From Hyphomicrobiales bacterium (GTDB lineage: Bacteria; Pseudomonadota; Alphaproteobacteria; Rhizobiales; Beijerinckiaceae): a DNA stretch of 58,165 nt. The notes beneath the pieces were generated by a model, which saw only the letters and a list, made by a program, of their open reading frames with translations, was not told where the DNA came from and did not search any database. Both the position numbers and the translations under genes were made by a program. The stretch covers positions 1-58,165 of the forward strand of contig JAQGKD010000081.1 in assembly GCA_028290285.1 (NCBI GenBank), in the 5' to 3' direction. Shown in pieces: positions 1-8,600 of this stretch (positions within the stretch are counted from its first letter, which is position 1; every line of letters starts with the position of its first letter).

Positions 1-388
1 CGATGGGGATGTTGCGCCCGCCCGATTTCAGCGCGGCGACGAGTTCGACTTCGTAATGATAGTTCTTGGTGAGCGAGGGGTAGGGGTGATCGGCGACCTC
101 GCCGATCTTCACGTTCTGGATCGCGTCCGTCGGCTTCTGGAAAAAGAACGGCGGCTCGCGCGTCGGGTCCGAGCCCATTTCGCGGGCATGGGCCGCATAA
201 TTGCGCCCGATGCAGTAGATGCGGCGAACCGGGAACACATCCGTCGTGCCGACGATGGGTATCGTGGTCACGCTGACGGGGAATATGGCCTTGGGGCCAG
301 CCTGGGCGCTGGCGGGTGAAATCCCGGTTGCCGCGGCGAGGCTTGCGCCACCGGCGACTTTCATCAGATCTCGTCTGGAGCTCTTCAT
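1..388 (-). CDS. Fumarylacetoacetate hydrolase family protein, Tat-exported, truncated by the window edge
   Basis: The start is the ATG at 388 and the frame runs off the left edge with about 129 codons visible. The N-terminus carries a twin-arginine motif (SRRDLMK, residues 4-10), a hydrophobic stretch and an Ala-x-Ala site near residue 28, so export by the Tat system is predicted. The stretch after it (IYCIGRNYAAHAREMG, then PPFFFQKPTDAI and YEVELVAAL) matches the N-terminal part of the FAH fold, whose members hydrolyse or isomerise beta-diketo acids with a divalent metal. The metal-binding EVELVA segment is present. Most FAH enzymes are cytoplasmic, so the Tat signal is the notable point. 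The substrate cannot be inferred. Confidence 0.85.
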   Translation of the reverse strand, partial: MKSSRRDLMKVAGGASLAAATGISPASAQAGPKAIFPVSVTTIPIVGTTDVFPVRRIYCIGRNYAAHAREMGSDPTREPPFFFQKPTDAIQNVKIGEVADHPYPSLTKNYHYEVELVAALKSGGRNIPI

Positions 389-566
389 GACGTGTCCTCC
401 CTTGTCGAAGCGTCGAGGCTTCGTGCCTGAATTGGGCGGTCGCGGGAGGCGGCTGTCAAGGTGCGCGCGGGCGCCTGCGACGAATGTCCAGACTTGCTTG
501 CACTCCGGGCAGCCTCTGGCAAGATCCTCAGGCTACAAGACAACAATCTGCTCCCGGGGAAACGCC

Positions 567-1340
567 ATGACTTTCATTCGACACGCCTTTGCCGTCGTCG
601 CCGCCTGTGCGGCCGCGGGTGTCTGTGCGCCCGCCAGCGCGGATGAGGTCCGCGTTTTCGCGGCGGGAGCCGTCCAGAACCCCATCTCCATCATCGTGAA
701 CGGCTTCGAGAGGGAGACGGGCAACAAGGTGATCGCATCGTTCGGCACCGCAGGCGCGGTCGACGCGCAGATCCGGGCCGGTGAGACGGCCGATATCGCG
801 CTCTCGTCCCTCAGCGGGCTTCATGCGCTGGTGGATGCGGGCAAGCTGGCGGCTGCCTACCCGAAGGTCGTGGGGCGCGTGCGGATCGCGCTCGCGCTGA
901 AGGCAGGCGCCCCTAAGCCGGATATTTCCACGCCCGAGAAGCTCAGGGCACTCGTGCTGGCCGCGCCATCTCTTGGTTACGCCGATCCTGCGGGGGGCGC
1001 GACGAGCGGCGCCCATCTCGCCAAGGTCATGGGGCAGCTCGGCATCGCGGACGAGATCAAGTCCAAGGTGGTCCTGCGCCGCGTCGGTCTCGATGTGATG
1101 AAGGACGTGGCTGACGGCAAGATTGCGATGGGCTTCGGGCAGGCGAGCGAGATCGTGCCGGTGCCAGGCGTCGAAATCGCGGCCTACATGCCCGACACGA
1201 TGCAGCTGACGAGCGTCTATGCCATTTCGCTGACGAAAGCGGGCGAGAAGAACGAGGCCGCAAAGGCGCTTTTCGCCAGGATCACCAGCGAGGCGAGTTC
1301 TGCCGTGTTCGAGAAAGCCGGGTTTGAAAACCGGCGTTGA
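567..1340 (+). CDS. ModA-like periplasmic substrate-binding protein (orphan)
   Basis: 257 residues. The signal peptide has cleavage expected after Ala25 (PASA-DEV). The mature part starts with VRVFAAGAVQNPISIIVNGFE and contains the pattern of molybdate/tungstate-type binding proteins (PBP_like_2/ModA superfamily), including GYADPAGGATSG and a final helix with AKALFARITS. No ModB permease or ModC ATPase lies beside it, so the ligand is unassigned; homologs of this orphan type bind oxyanions or small organic anions. I chose the ATG at 567 because the signal peptide begins there; the frame is open upstream but that part looks non-coding. It ends 15 bp before the 3' end of rnpB, which converges on it. 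Confidence 0.85.
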   Translation: MTFIRHAFAVVAACAAAGVCAPASADEVRVFAAGAVQNPISIIVNGFERETGNKVIASFGTAGAVDAQIRAGETADIALSSLSGLHALVDAGKLAAAYPKVVGRVRIALALKAGAPKPDISTPEKLRALVLAAPSLGYADPAGGATSGAHLAKVMGQLGIADEIKSKVVLRRVGLDVMKDVADGKIAMGFGQASEIVPVPGVEIAAYMPDTMQLTSVYAISLTKAGEKNEAAKALFARITSEASSAVFEKAGFENRR

Positions 1341-1355
1341 ACGGCCAAACAGAAG

Positions 1356-1750
1356 TGCCAGCCGGCCTGTAAGCCGGGTTCTGTATGGCGCGGGCCTTGC
1401 GACCCGCACGTGACGGCCATTCCTCTGGGACGGCCGTTACCGGCCGCCTCAAGCAACCAACCCGGGCGACGACCCAGAGACGGGCCCAGAACACCGGGCG
1501 TGAACCCGGCGTCTTCGTCGCCCCTATTCGGTTTTGCTCCCGGTGGGGCTTGCCATGCCGCGCCCGTTGCCGGCCGCGCGGTGCGCTCTTACCGCACCTT
1601 TTCACCCTTACCCCGGACGGATCCGAGGCGGTTCGTTCTCTGTGGCGCTTTCCCTAGGGTTACCCCCGCCGGACGTTATCCGGCACCGTGTCTCTATGGA
1701 GCCCGGACTTTCCTCCCTCCTCGCGGAGAGCGGCCGTCCGGCCGGCTGGC
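1356..1750 (-). ncRNA. rnpB: RNase P RNA (bacterial class A)
   Basis: This is the catalytic RNA of RNase P, which removes 5' leaders from pre-tRNAs. The universally conserved 5' block GAGGAAAGTCCGGGCTCC is found on the minus strand at 1715-1698, and the conserved 3' block ACAGAACCCGGCTTA at 1384-1370. The ends are set by the P1 helix: plus-strand CCAGCCGGCC (1358-1367) is perfectly complementary to GGCCGGCTGG (1740-1749). The GGGGGTAACCC stretch typical of the P3-P4 region is also present. The length of about 395 nt fits alphaproteobacterial type A RNAs. A promoter-like pair sits immediately upstream. Confidence 0.97.
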
Positions 1751-1756
1751 TACTGG

Positions 1757-1785
1757 CGAATACGGGGGTGGGGTGGCCAGGTCAA
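1757..1785 (-). promoter_or_regulatory. Candidate rnpB promoter
   Basis: Read on the minus strand, TTGACC (1785-1780) and TATTCG (1762-1757) are separated by 17 nt. Transcription would start about 7 nt further, near 1750, which is exactly where the P1 helix of rnpB begins. The -10 element is weak. Confidence 0.6.
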
Positions 1786-1818
1786 GCCCGGCGACACCCT
1801 TATATTGTGTGGGCTTGT

Positions 1819-2424
1819 TCAGGCCTGCGCCATGAACTGGCGCGCCTTGCCGCAATAGGCGCGGTTGGCACCCGACATGCTGCGCGTGTAGAGGCCCGAC
1901 TGATAGCGCATGACGGTGCCGCAGATGTCTCCACCCGCCTGACGATAGGCATCGGCAAGATAGCGCATGCCGAAACGGATGTTGGTGGCTGGATCGTAAA
2001 GGCCGGAAGCTGGGCCGGAAAAACCGACGCCGCGCGCGGTGGCGGGCTTGATCTGCATGAGGCCGAGGGCGCCGCCGTTGGAGACGCGCGGATTGTAGCG
2101 GCTTTCGACCATGACGACAGCGTGGGCGAGGGCGAAGGGCACGCCGTTGGCGGCCGCCTGCTCGGCGACGATCTGCTTCAGCTCGGCAGGGGCGGCGGAG
2201 GCTGCGTGCGCGGACCGCTGATGGCGGCCCCGGCGCTTCGCGGCGTCCTGCTCGCCAGAAAGGGATGATCCTGGGACGACATTCGCCTGCGGCATGAGGC
2301 TGGCGACTTTGGTCTCGGTCTTGAGAATATCGACATAGCGGCCACCCAGTTCGTCCGCACTCGCGGCCCCGACCGAGAGGGAATAGCCGAATACACTTGC
2401 TGCAAAAATAAGGGTCAACTTCAT
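1819..2424 (-). CDS. Secreted lytic transglycosylase (SLT domain)
   Basis: 201 residues. A signal peptide precedes a cleavage site after Ala23 (ASA-DEL). A linker rich in Ala and Arg follows, then an SLT/goose-lysozyme-like domain from about residue 80. The catalytic Glu is E107 in VMVESRYNP, followed by GGALGLMQIKPATAR, the hallmark ES and GLMQI motifs of family 1 lytic transglycosylases. These enzymes cleave the MurNAc-GlcNAc bond of peptidoglycan and release 1,6-anhydro products, here in the periplasm. A ribosome binding site (AAGGACC) lies about 9 nt before the ATG. A peptidoglycan amidase lies about 0.8 kb away on the other strand, but the two are not in one operon. Confidence 0.92.
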   Translation of the reverse strand: MKLTLIFAASVFGYSLSVGAASADELGGRYVDILKTETKVASLMPQANVVPGSSLSGEQDAAKRRGRHQRSAHAASAAPAELKQIVAEQAAANGVPFALAHAVVMVESRYNPRVSNGGALGLMQIKPATARGVGFSGPASGLYDPATNIRFGMRYLADAYRQAGGDICGTVMRYQSGLYTRSMSGANRAYCGKARQFMAQA

Positions 2425-2822
2425 CTACAGAGGTCCTTTGCGCTCACATTCGTGTGAGCGGCGGAACCTATGGAATAATGTGGCCAGAAACGGGCAAGCT
2501 TATGGTCGAGATGCGAAGCTTTGAGGTGAGGCGTGGATTATCGACACTTTTCGTTAAGCTTTTGTAATCCTTAACTGATCGTTAAGGTCACCTATAAATG
2601 CCGATTTGTATACTTTCGACCGCCACTTACCTTGGGTCAAAGGGTCGAGAACGTTCATCATGAAAAGGGATCCCGCCGGCAAGAACGAAGCCCAGCGTGA
2701 CGAAACGGCGCAGCTATGTTCTTATGGCTGCGCTATGCGCCAGCGCATGTCGCAAACTGCCGGCCGGGCTCATGGTTGGCTGGTTCGTCCCGTCATGGGG
2801 CCCAGATTTTTGGAGATCTCGC
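2425..2822. other. Intergenic region between divergent lytic transglycosylase and lipoprotein genes
   Basis: About 400 bp with no convincing gene. The stretch 2500-2600 is unusually AT-rich for this window and holds the CtrA-like palindrome annotated separately, so it is probably promoter DNA. A GTG-started frame at 2697 runs in phase into the downstream lipoprotein and its first 18 codons look weakly like a signal peptide. The lipoprotein has its own better start, so I do not call it. Confidence 0.6.
2569..2587. promoter_or_regulatory. CtrA-like box within an inverted repeat
   Basis: The sequence contains TTAA (2571-2574), seven bases, then TTAA (2582-2585), matching the TTAA-N7-TTAA core bound by the alphaproteobacterial cell-cycle regulator CtrA. 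It is also a perfect inverted repeat, CCTTAAC-N5-GTTAAGG. It lies about 145 bp upstream of the lytic transglycosylase start and about 235 bp upstream of the lipoprotein start, so it could serve either gene. Confidence 0.5.
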
Positions 2823-3116
2823 ATGAAAAAAAGCGTTCTCGTCGCCTTGGCTTTTGCTGTCGCCCTTCCGTTGGCGGGCTGTAATTCACCCGGCGATCGC
2901 GCTGTCGGGGGCGCCGCCATCGGTGGCCTCACGGGCGCGGCAATCGGCGGCCTGGCCACGGGCCGTGCAGGCGGAGCCCTTGTGGGCGGTGCTATCGGGG
3001 CTGCCGGCGGCGCAATCATCGGCGCCAACACGGCTCCGGCACCGCGTTGCGCCCGCGTCGCCTACGATGAATACGGCGACCGCGTGTGCGTGCGCTACTA
3101 TCGCTCCGGTTACTGA
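2823..3116 (+). CDS. Small glycine-zipper lipoprotein
   Basis: 97 residues. The type II signal peptide ends in the lipobox LAGC with the lipidated Cys at residue 20. The mature protein is dominated by Gly-rich repeats of the form GGAAIGGLTGAAIGG, a glycine-zipper pattern that packs as membrane-associated helices in outer-membrane lipoproteins. The C-terminus has two Cys and many Tyr (YDEYGDRVCVRYY). The ATG at 2823 has a ribosome binding site (GGAG) 8 nt upstream. Function is unknown; such proteins are common envelope components in alphaproteobacteria. A strong terminator follows directly, so the gene is probably transcribed alone. Confidence 0.88.
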   Translation: MKKSVLVALAFAVALPLAGCNSPGDRAVGGAAIGGLTGAAIGGLATGRAGGALVGGAIGAAGGAIIGANTAPAPRCARVAYDEYGDRVCVRYYRSGY

Positions 3117-3129
3117 GCTCCCCACGTCG

Positions 3130-3163
3130 AAGAGGCCCGACCCCCACGGACCGGGCCTCTTTC
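3130..3163 (+). terminator. Rho-independent terminator after the glycine-zipper lipoprotein
   Basis: AAGAGGCCCG (3130-3139) pairs with CGGGCCTCTT (3152-3161) around a 12-nt loop. The T-tract is short (TTTC). Confidence 0.8.
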
Positions 3164-3194
3164 ATTGGGGGCATCGGAGTTGCTATGAGAGGGC

Positions 3195-3974
3195 ATGAGC
3201 ACGCCCCGCCCGGATTCGGCCCTCGCCGCAAAAGTCTTCCCCTCACCCAACCATGGCGAGCGTGTCGGCGTCACACGGCCCGACATGATCGTCCTGCATT
3301 ATACGGGGATGCCCACCGGGGCCGAGGCGCTGTTGCGCTTGTGCAATCCGGTGACAGAGGTGTCCTGCCATTACTTCGTGTGGGAGGACGGCGGCATCCT
3401 GCAACTCGTGCCCGAGGCGCGGCGCGCCTGGCATGCGGGGCTCTCCTCCTGGGCCGGCGAGACTGACCTGAATTCGCACTCCATCGGGATCGAGATCGTC
3501 AATCCGGGCCACGAGGGCGGTGCGCCACTGTTTCCCCCCGAGCAAATTGGGGCTGTGGCAGATCTTTGCGTGGATATTGTCGCGCGGCATGGCATTCCCG
3601 CCGAGCGGGTTCTCGCCCATTCCGACATCGCACCCGCGCGCAAACGCGATCCCGGCGAGATCTTCCCCTGGGACGTCCTGCACCAGCGCGGCGTCGGGCA
3701 TCTGACACCGGCCTCGCCCATTGCCGGAGGGCGCTTCTTCGCGCGTGGTGACGAGGGGCAGCCCGTGCAGGCATTGCAGGCGATGTTTGGACTGTATGGC
3801 TACGGCATCGCTGTGACTGGCGTCTATGACGAGGCGACGGAGCAGGTGGTTCGCGCATTCCAGCGCCATTTCCGGCGCGAGCAGGTGGACGGGGTGGCGG
3901 ATTCCTCGACCATCACGACCCTGCGAGACCTGATCGCGAGCAGGCCCAGCCGACAGCCGCCGCTGGTCGCCTGA
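3195..3974 (+). CDS. N-acetylmuramoyl-L-alanine amidase with peptidoglycan-binding domain (AmpD/AmiD type)
   Basis: 259 residues. The amidase_2 domain spans roughly residues 25-165 and the C-terminal PG_binding_1 domain residues 185-250. Zinc ligands expected for the family are visible: H35 in VLHYTG, H142 in LAHSDIAP and D152 in RKRDPGE, with E100 in SIGIEI. The enzyme cleaves the amide bond between N-acetylmuramic acid and L-alanine. I see no signal peptide, which favours a cytoplasmic AmpD-like role in recycling anhydro-muropeptides, although the peptidoglycan-binding domain is more usual in exported AmiD-type enzymes. The stop is 3 bp from the stop of the next, convergent gene. Confidence 0.92.
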   Translation: MSTPRPDSALAAKVFPSPNHGERVGVTRPDMIVLHYTGMPTGAEALLRLCNPVTEVSCHYFVWEDGGILQLVPEARRAWHAGLSSWAGETDLNSHSIGIEIVNPGHEGGAPLFPPEQIGAVADLCVDIVARHGIPAERVLAHSDIAPARKRDPGEIFPWDVLHQRGVGHLTPASPIAGGRFFARGDEGQPVQALQAMFGLYGYGIAVTGVYDEATEQVVRAFQRHFRREQVDGVADSSTITTLRDLIASRPSRQPPLVA

Positions 3975-3977
3975 GCG

Positions 3978-4322
3978 TCAGAAGCCGTATTTCAGGTCGA
4001 GCGACAGCTTGTTCTGATGAGGCTGCACATAGACATTGCCCCCCGCGACTTCGCTCAGCCAGACGCCCGATCCCGACTTGTGGAACACCGTGACGCCGCC
4101 GCTTTGTCCCGGGATTGGCACTTCGAGTGGCTTTCCCTTGGCATCCTGATTGTCCGAGTGCGCGGCTGGAGGCGGCGGCAAGTCGGACGGCGGGACGGGG
4201 TCGGCCATGGTCGCACGGTCGAGCGCGGTGCAGGAGCCGCAATCCTGCTGAGCCGCGCGCGCCGGCGTGAGTTGGCCTGCCATGAGAAGCGCGAGAATGG
4301 TGAGAAGGCGGTGGCTGGTCAT
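3978..4322 (-). CDS. Small secreted protein of unknown function
   Basis: 114 residues. A clear signal peptide has predicted cleavage after residue 23 (ARA-AQQ). The mature part begins with a CGSC pair, continues through a Pro-rich stretch (VPPSDLPPPP), and ends in a possible beta-rich segment (GGVTVFHKSGSGVWLSEV, then LSLDLKYGF) ending in aromatic Phe, reminiscent of envelope proteins. I do not recognise the family. It is oriented convergently with the amidase gene and separated by about 60 bp from the TctC-type gene that follows on the same strand. Confidence 0.65.
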   Translation of the reverse strand: MTSHRLLTILALLMAGQLTPARAAQQDCGSCTALDRATMADPVPPSDLPPPPAAHSDNQDAKGKPLEVPIPGQSGGVTVFHKSGSGVWLSEVAGGNVYVQPHQNKLSLDLKYGF

Positions 4323-4380
4323 ACGCCTCTTCTGACCCGCAGATCGTGACCAAAATGTGGAAAGCTCGGCTTTTGTCTGT

Positions 4381-5535
4381 TCACTCCTTGCCGGGCGGCA
4401 GGACGGCGGCCTTCATCGCCTCGACAACCTCCGCGGGCTGTGTCGCAACGTCGGTGACGAGAGCCTGCAGTTCAACGCCGGAGAGCGGATCGACGCCGAG
4501 GTGCCGCTTGGCGGCGTCGGCGAGAAAGGCCGGGTCCTTCGTCATGCGGTCGAAGGCCTGCCGCAAGGCCGCGAGCCGCTCCGGCGGCACCTCCGGCGTG
4601 GTGAGGAAGGCGCGCCCGATGGACGAGGTGCTCGCCATGAGCTTCAGCACGTTGCGGTCTTTCTCGACATTGGTGAGTTCGAGCACGGTCGGCACGTCGG
4701 GCAGTTCGCGATAGCGGCTGAGCGCGATCGTGTAGAGGATGTCGATCTTCTTTTCGTCGAACCAGTCCTGCCGCGTTTGCAGATAGTCCCAGCTCGTCGA
4801 ACCGATGCCGTCAGCCTCGCCGCGCTCCAGCGCAAGACCCATGGTGGCGCTCGATGCATAGCCGAGGACGACCTTGAACTTCGTCCCTATCAGCCGGTTC
4901 AGGGCCCAGGGGATGGTCGCGGAGGTCCCGGCGGCTGCGTTGGCGGAGAGCACGATTTCGCGCTTCTTGATGTCTTCGATGGTGCGGGCTGGTGCATTCT
5001 TCCAGACGAGGCCGACGAGCACGGACTGATCGACGCGGCCGAGATAGCCGAATTTCTCGGACTCGAACTTGCGCGCTCTGTCCGTTATCTTTTCGAGCAC
5101 GAAGGTCGGCTGGAACAGCGCGATGGTCGTCCCGTCACGCGGGGCGATGCTGTAGACATATTCGGCGGCGGCGATGCTGCCCGCGCCAGGCATGTTGCGC
5201 GGCACGACGGTCGGCTTGCCCGGAATGAAGTTCGAGAGATGCTGCGCCACGAGGCGTGCGGAAAGGTCGTAGCCGCCGCCTTCGCCCAGCCCGATGATGA
5301 GGTTGATGTTGCGGCCCTTGTAGAAATCTTCGACCGGATCGGCTTGGGCGGGCAGGGCGGTCGCGAGCATCATGCTTGCGAATATGAGCGCGCGCCCGTT
5401 GCCGTTAATGGGGGCCGAAAGCGAAGCAAGCCGAAGCGGGCTTGCGGCTCCCGCATCGCCGGGTCGCTGCGCTCCTCGCAATGACGCTGCCAGATGCGAC
5501 TGCCGCGCAGCACGAAACAGGGTCGGAAAAATCAT
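4381..5535 (-). CDS. Tripartite tricarboxylate transporter-type substrate-binding protein (TctC/Bug family)
   Basis: 384 residues from the ATG at 5535. From about residue 66 the protein follows the Bug/TctC pattern: DFYKGRNINLIIGLGEGGGYD, PRNMPGAGSIAAAEYVY, and a C-terminal LPPGKE. Such proteins bind carboxylates in the periplasm. No TctA or TctB membrane partner is nearby, so this is an orphan receptor. The start was chosen from the ribosome binding site GGGAGGT 6 nt upstream. The N-terminus is odd: residues 1-12 look like the start of a signal peptide, 13-47 derive from an inserted repeat, and 48-65 (RALIFASMMLATALPAQA) look like the hydrophobic core and cleavage site. It lies 87 bp downstream of metH on the same strand. 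Confidence 0.85.
   Translation of the reverse strand: MIFPTLFRAARQSHLAASLRGAQRPGDAGAASPLRLASLSAPINGNGRALIFASMMLATALPAQADPVEDFYKGRNINLIIGLGEGGGYDLSARLVAQHLSNFIPGKPTVVPRNMPGAGSIAAAEYVYSIAPRDGTTIALFQPTFVLEKITDRARKFESEKFGYLGRVDQSVLVGLVWKNAPARTIEDIKKREIVLSANAAAGTSATIPWALNRLIGTKFKVVLGYASSATMGLALERGEADGIGSTSWDYLQTRQDWFDEKKIDILYTIALSRYRELPDVPTVLELTNVEKDRNVLKLMASTSSIGRAFLTTPEVPPERLAALRQAFDRMTKDPAFLADAAKRHLGVDPLSGVELQALVTDVATQPAEVVEAMKAAVLPPGKE
5395..5499. repeat. Dispersed repeat element inserted in the TctC signal-peptide region
   Basis: On the minus strand this segment carries CGTCATTGCGAGGAGCGCAG followed by a G/C-rich palindromic tract. The CATTGCGAGGAGCG core is familiar from dispersed intergenic repeats in many alphaproteobacterial genomes. 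An internal stem pairs GCAAGCC (5426-5432) with GGCTTGC (5439-5445). The element is in frame and stop-free, and encodes residues 13-47 of the binding protein. The limits are estimated from the protein, not from target-site duplications. Confidence 0.65.
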
Positions 5536-5540
5536 CGAAA

Positions 5541-5581
5541 TACCTCCCGGCCGGGGACTTGGTGCCCCGTGTCGGGAGGTA
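5541..5581 (-). promoter_or_regulatory. Hairpin that sequesters the TctC-type gene's ribosome binding site
   Basis: Plus-strand TACCTCCCG (5541-5549) is the exact complement of CGGGAGGTA (5573-5581). A further GGGG/CCCC pairing (5553-5556 with 5565-5568) lies inside. In the minus-strand transcript the Shine-Dalgarno GGGAGGU is the 3' arm of this stem, 6 nt before the AUG. It could control translation, or help end metH transcription; a UUUUU run occurs only about 10 nt after the stem. Confidence 0.6.
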
Positions 5582-5622
5582 CATTCCAATGCTCGCGTCA
5601 GTGACGCAAGAGGCGCGGCCAA

Positions 5623-8600
5623 CTATTCGGCGGCATCCATCGCCAGAGAAACCGGATTGTAGTTGAGAATGGGCGCCAGCCAACGCTCGACCTCGGCAAT
5701 GCTCATGCCCTTGCGCGCGGCGTAATCCTCCACCTGATCGCGCTCGACCTTCGCAACGCCGAAATAATAGGATTCCGGATTGGCGAGGTAGAGCCCCGAG
5801 ACGGAGGAGCCCGGCCACATGGCAAAACTCTCGGTCAGCTTCACGCCGATGCGGCGCTCGGCGTCGAGCAGGCGGAAGAGCGTTTCCTTCTCGGTGTGAT
5901 CGGGCTGTGCGGGATAGCCCGGCGCGGGGCGAATGCCGCTGTAGGCTTCGTCGATGCGCTGCTGGTTGGTCAGCACCTCATCGGCCGCATAGCCCCAGAA
6001 TTCGCGGCGCACGCGCTCGTGCATCCGCTCGGCGAAGGCCTCTGCAATGCGATCCGCGAGGGCTTTCACCATGATCGAACCGTAATCGTCATTGGCGCGG
6101 GCGAAGCGCTCGGCAATCTTCTGCTCCTCTGCGCCTGCCGTGACCACGAAGCCGCCGATGTAATCCTTCTTGCCGCTCGATGCTGGCGCCACGAAATCGG
6201 CGAGTGCGAGGTTGGGGCGTCCATCCCGGCGCTGCAATTGCTGGCGCAGGGTGAAGAAGGTGGCCAGTTTTTCGCTGCGCGATTCACCCTGGAAAAGCGT
6301 GATGTCGTCACCATCCGATTGGGCGGGCCAGAAGCCGATGACGGCCTTGGGCTGGAACCAGCGCTCGTCGACGATGCGCTTGAGCATGGCCTGCGCGTCC
6401 TCGAATAATTGGCGCGCGGCCTCGCCCTGCTTCTCGTCCCCCAGAATCGCGGGGTAGCGTCCCTTCAGCTCCCAGGTCTGGAAGAAGGGTGTCCAGTCGA
6501 TGTAGGGCACGAGTTCGCCGACATCGTAGGTGCCGAAGACACGAGTGCCGAGGAAACCCGGCTTGGTCAGTTCGTGGGAGGACCAGTCGATCTTCATGGC
6601 ATTGGCGCGCGCGCGGGCCAGCGGCAGGCGCTTCTTGTCGCCTTCGGCCTTGGCGTGAGCGTCCGCGACCTTGCGATATTCGGCGCGGATCGTGTCCACG
6701 TAATTCGCATTGCCATCTGGCGCGAGAAGCGCCGAGACCACGCCGACCGCGCGGCTTGCGTCGGTCACGTAGACCGCTTGGCCCTTTGCGTAATTGGGAT
6801 GGATCTTGACGGCGGTATGCACGCGGCTCGTCGTGGCGCCGCCGATCAGCAGCGGCATGGTGAAGCCTTCGCGCTCCATCTCGGCCGCGACGAAACACAT
6901 CTCGTCAAGCGAGGGCGTGATGAGGCCCGACAGGCCGATCGCGTCGACCTGCTCGCGCTTCGCAGCTTCCAGGATCTTCGCGGCGGGAACCATGACGCCG
7001 AGGTCGATCACTTCGTAATTGTTGCAGGCGAGCACGACGCCGACGATGTTCTTGCCGATGTCGTGAACGTCGCCCTTGACGGTCGCCATCAGGATCTTGC
7101 CGGCGGTCGAGCGCTGGCTGCCGCCGTTGAGCGCCTTCTCGGCTTCCATGTAGGGCATCAGCCAGGCGACGGCCTGTTTCATCACGCGAGCGGATTTCAC
7201 CACCTGCGGCAGGAACATTTTTCCGGCGCCGAAGAGATCGCCGACAACATTCATGCCTGACATCAACGGCCCCTCGATCACGTCGAGCGGACGTTTTGAG
7301 GTGAGGCGCGCTTCCTCCACATCGACGTCGACGAATTCGGTGATGCCGTTGACGAGGGCATGTTCAAGCCGCTTCTCGACCGCCTGTTCGCGCCAGACGA
7401 GATCCTTGAGTTTGATTTCGCCGCCCTGGCCCTTGTACTTCTCGGCGATGGTCAGCAGGCGCTCGGTGCTGTCGCTGCGCCGATTGAGGACGACGTCCTC
7501 GCAGGCCTCGCGCAATTCCGGATCGATCTTCTCGTAGACCGAGAGCTGGCCTGCGTTGACGATGCCCATGTCCATGCCCGCCTGGATGGCGTGATACAGG
7601 AATACCGAATGCATGGCCTCGCGGACAGGCTCATTGCCGCGGAACGAGAAGGACAGGTTCGACACGCCGCCCGAGATATGGACATGGGGCAGGGTGGCAC
7701 GGATCTCGCGCGTAGCTTCGATGAAGTCGACGCCGTAATTGTCGTGCTCCTCGATGCCGGTTGCGACAGCGAAGACGTTTGGATCGAAGATGATGTCTTC
7801 CGGCGGAAAGCCCACCTGTTCCGTGAGGATCTTGTAGGCACGCGTGCAGATCGAGACCTTGCGCTCCCGCGTGTCCGCCTGACCCTGTTCGTCGAAGGCC
7901 ATGACGACGACGGCCGCGCCATAGAGGCGCACGACATTCGCGTCAGCGATGAATTTCGCCTCGCCTTCCTTCAGCGAGATCGAATTCACCACAGCCTTGC
8001 CCTGAATGCACTTCAGGCCGGACTCGATGATCTGGAACTTGGACGAATCCACCATGATTGGAACGCGCGCAATGTCGGGCTCCGCGGCGATCAGGTTAAG
8101 GAAATCGACCATGGCCTTCTCGGATTCGAGCAGGCCTTCGTCCATGTTGATGTCGATGATCTGTGCGCCATTTGCAACCTGATCGCGCGCGACGTCGAGA
8201 GCAGCGGCGAATTCGCCGTTCTTGATGAGCTTGCGGAAGCGCGCGGAGCCCGTGACGTTGGTGCGCTCGCCGATGTTCACGAAGCGGATGTCGGAAGTGA
8301 GCGTGAAGGGTTCGAGGCCGGACAGGCGGAGCAATGGCGCGACACTCGCAGGCCTGCGCGGCGCGACGCCTTCCACGCGCTTGGCCAGGGCGTGAATGTG
8401 GTGGGGCGTGGTGCCGCAGCAGCCGCCGATGATGTTCACGATTCCGGCGTCGGCGAATTCGCCGACGAGGCCAGCCATGTATTCGGGGCTCTCGTCGTAG
8501 AGGCCGAATTCGTTGGGTAGTCCGGCATTGGGATAGGCCACGACGAATGTGTCGGCGAGCCGGGAGAGTTCGGCGACGTGCTGGCGCATCTCGCGGGCGC

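Noticed and set aside
2697..2822. GTG-started extension of the glycine-zipper lipoprotein
   Set aside because: The downstream ATG has a good ribosome binding site and a perfect lipobox at the right distance; an extension would bury the signal peptide.
2606..2884. A 92-codon frame in the transglycosylase-lipoprotein gap
   Set aside because: No ribosome binding site, odd composition, and it overlaps the start of the real lipoprotein in another frame.
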